Made by a program: the position numbers and the translations under genes. From NCBI GenBank assembly GCA_030618205.1, contig JAUXDR010000066.1, positions 1-6,342 of the forward strand: 6,342 bases of DNA, given 5' to 3'. Below the pieces are notes generated by a model. The model searched no databases and was not told the origin of the DNA. It worked only from the letters and a program-made list of their open reading frames with translations. Shown here piece by piece: positions 5,618 through 6,342 of this stretch (positions within the stretch are counted from its first letter, which is position 1; each line of letters opens with the position of its first letter). The DNA is from Deltaproteobacteria bacterium (GTDB taxonomy: Bacteria; Desulfobacterota; Dissulfuribacteria; Dissulfuribacterales; UBA3076).

Positions 5618-6190
5618 ATGAAAAGAATTTTCCTGGCAATTTGTTTGCTACTTATTTTCAGTACGACAACAGCAAATGCTTATACGGTTTTTGTTGGCAT
5701 AGATGATACATTTGATTTGACATCTGTATACGGTTTTAAATTTAATTTGTCAGGCATTACATCGGATCAATTAGACCTTACAATTTATTATCAAGGTGAT
5801 GTCGTTGGGTTATGTGGAGGAAACGGAGTTGGAGCAGTCCCTGGGGCTTCTACGGGTCCCTGGTATATCAGTCCGCTGTCCTCTAACCCTGATAACGTTT
5901 ATTTGGGACTTGATGGGGCTGTCTTAGCAGGGGGTAATCTAACTCCTCTAAACTCGGGAATAATTTTGTCTCTCACATCACAAGGAAATACTCCTTTTAG
6001 CCTCTATGATTTCATTTTGGGAGGTGTGAATTCTGATGATTTTAATATTATCGAGATTTCTGTAGAAGGCTGTATAGAAGGCGCTAAGGAGTATACCTTT
6101 GCAGCCGTCCCCATACCTGGCAGCTTGGTCCTTCTTGGCTCTGGCTTGATCGGCCTGATCGGTCTTGGCCGAAGACGGATGAGGAAGTAA
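5618..6190 (+). CDS. Secreted PEP-CTERM sorting-domain protein
   Basis: The 190-residue protein starts with a Sec signal peptide (MKR, hydrophobic 4-15, likely cleavage after ANA at 21). It ends with a PEP-CTERM-type tail: VPIPGS (164-169), a hydrophobic helix with LLGSGLIGLIGLG (172-184), then RRRMRK (185-190). Such tails are recognised and cut by exosortase (EpsH/XrtA family), releasing the protein to the cell surface or an extracellular polysaccharide matrix. The mature part (22-163) is rich in Gly, Ser, Thr, Asn and Asp with alternating hydrophobics, suggesting a beta-rich domain; I do not recognise the fold. Two Cys (66 and 152) could form a disulfide. It stands alone, with its own sigma-54-like promoter, strong Shine-Dalgarno and terminator. 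The gene is AT-richer than the operons to its left. The sorting call is firm, the molecular role unknown. The tail has PIP rather than PEP, a common variant. Confidence 0.88.
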   Translation: MKRIFLAICLLLIFSTTTANAYTVFVGIDDTFDLTSVYGFKFNLSGITSDQLDLTIYYQGDVVGLCGGNGVGAVPGASTGPWYISPLSSNPDNVYLGLDGAVLAGGNLTPLNSGIILSLTSQGNTPFSLYDFILGGVNSDDFNIIEISVEGCIEGAKEYTFAAVPIPGSLVLLGSGLIGLIGLGRRRMRK

Positions 6191-6211
6191 TAATACAGAC
6201 ATAAAACAGAC

Positions 6212-6241
6212 AAGGGCCTTCCCAACGGAAGGCCTTTTTTT
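6212..6241 (+). terminator. Rho-independent terminator after the PEP-CTERM gene
   Basis: GGCCTTCC (6215-6222) and GGAAGGCC (6227-6234) form a perfect 8 bp stem with a CAAC loop. The stem can be extended outward by a G-U and two A-U pairs, and a run of seven T follows (6235-6241). It begins 22 bp after the stop codon and closes a single-gene transcript. Confidence 0.95.
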
Positions 6242-6247
6242 ATTCTT

Positions 6248-6301
6248 ACGGTCAGGATGGAGAAATATGCCCGTTGGTTTTGATGGCAAAGGACTGACCG
6301 T
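6248..6301. repeat. 8 bp inverted repeat ACGGTCAG ... CTGACCGT
   Basis: ACGGTCAG (6248-6255) and CTGACCGT (6294-6301) are perfect inverted copies 38 bp apart. No element is recognised between them. A 21-codon open frame (6267-6332) overlaps the right arm, but it matches nothing I know. The remaining bases to the window end hold nothing I can name. Confidence 0.5.
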
Positions 6302-6342
6302 GAGGCGGGAGTGGTTGAAAAAACCGAATTGAACATAGCTAT

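Noticed and set aside
6267..6332. 21-codon open frame at the right edge with GGAG four bases before its ATG
   Set aside because: It is too short to judge and resembles no leader or family I know. It may be a remnant or chance.
5978..6336. Minus-strand open frames opposite the PEP-CTERM gene
   Set aside because: They run back through the terminator hairpin and the sorting-tail coding region, with no domain and no start signals.
1..6342. CRISPR arrays, tRNA genes, insertion sequences, toxin-antitoxin or phage-defence genes
   Set aside because: I looked for regularly spaced repeats, tRNA-like cloverleaf ends, transposase motifs and paired small genes, and saw none.

Overview
This 6.3 kb window looks like chromosomal DNA from a Gram-negative bacterium. 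The best guess is Desulfobacterota (the former Deltaproteobacteria) or a relative. That guess rests on a secreted protein with a PEP-CTERM sorting tail of the 'VPIPGS...GLGRRR' kind, a glutamine-dependent type of NAD synthase, a YhaM-like HD exoribonuclease next to holB, and a sigma-54 type promoter. No rRNA or species-level marker is present, so the assignment is an inference.

Layout. (1) Positions 1-2878, plus strand: a tight housekeeping operon with the 3' part of nadE (NAD synthase, cut by the left edge), an OB-fold/HD-domain 3'-5' exoribonuclease of the YhaM family, and holB (DNA polymerase III delta prime). The gaps are 9 bp and then a 13 bp overlap. (2) Positions 2879-2979: a short spacer between convergent operons, with only a weak hairpin. 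(3) Positions 2980-4978, minus strand: aroC (chorismate synthase) followed by tyrA (prephenate dehydrogenase). These make chorismate and then commit prephenate to tyrosine. Just upstream of the aroC ribosome binding site is a 16 bp near-palindrome whose core matches the E. coli TrpR operator core at 11 of 12 positions. A plausible sigma-70 promoter lies behind it. (4) Positions 4979-5617: a 640 bp AT-rich divergent intergenic region with no convincing gene. It holds the aroC promoter/operator at one end and, in the other direction, a near-consensus sigma-54 (-24/-12) promoter preceded by several inverted repeats and followed by a leader of about 160 nt. (5) Positions 5618-6190, plus strand: the PEP-CTERM protein gene with a strong Shine-Dalgarno and its own strong rho-independent terminator at 6212-6241. 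(6) Positions 6242-6342: about 100 bp with an 8 bp inverted repeat and no recognisable gene.

The coding genes are ordinary. The interest is in the divergent intergenic region. One side suggests tryptophan-repressor-like control of a chorismate/tyrosine operon. The other suggests sigma-54 control of an exosortase substrate that stands away from any visible exosortase cluster. No CRISPR array, tRNA, rRNA, insertion sequence or defence system is visible.
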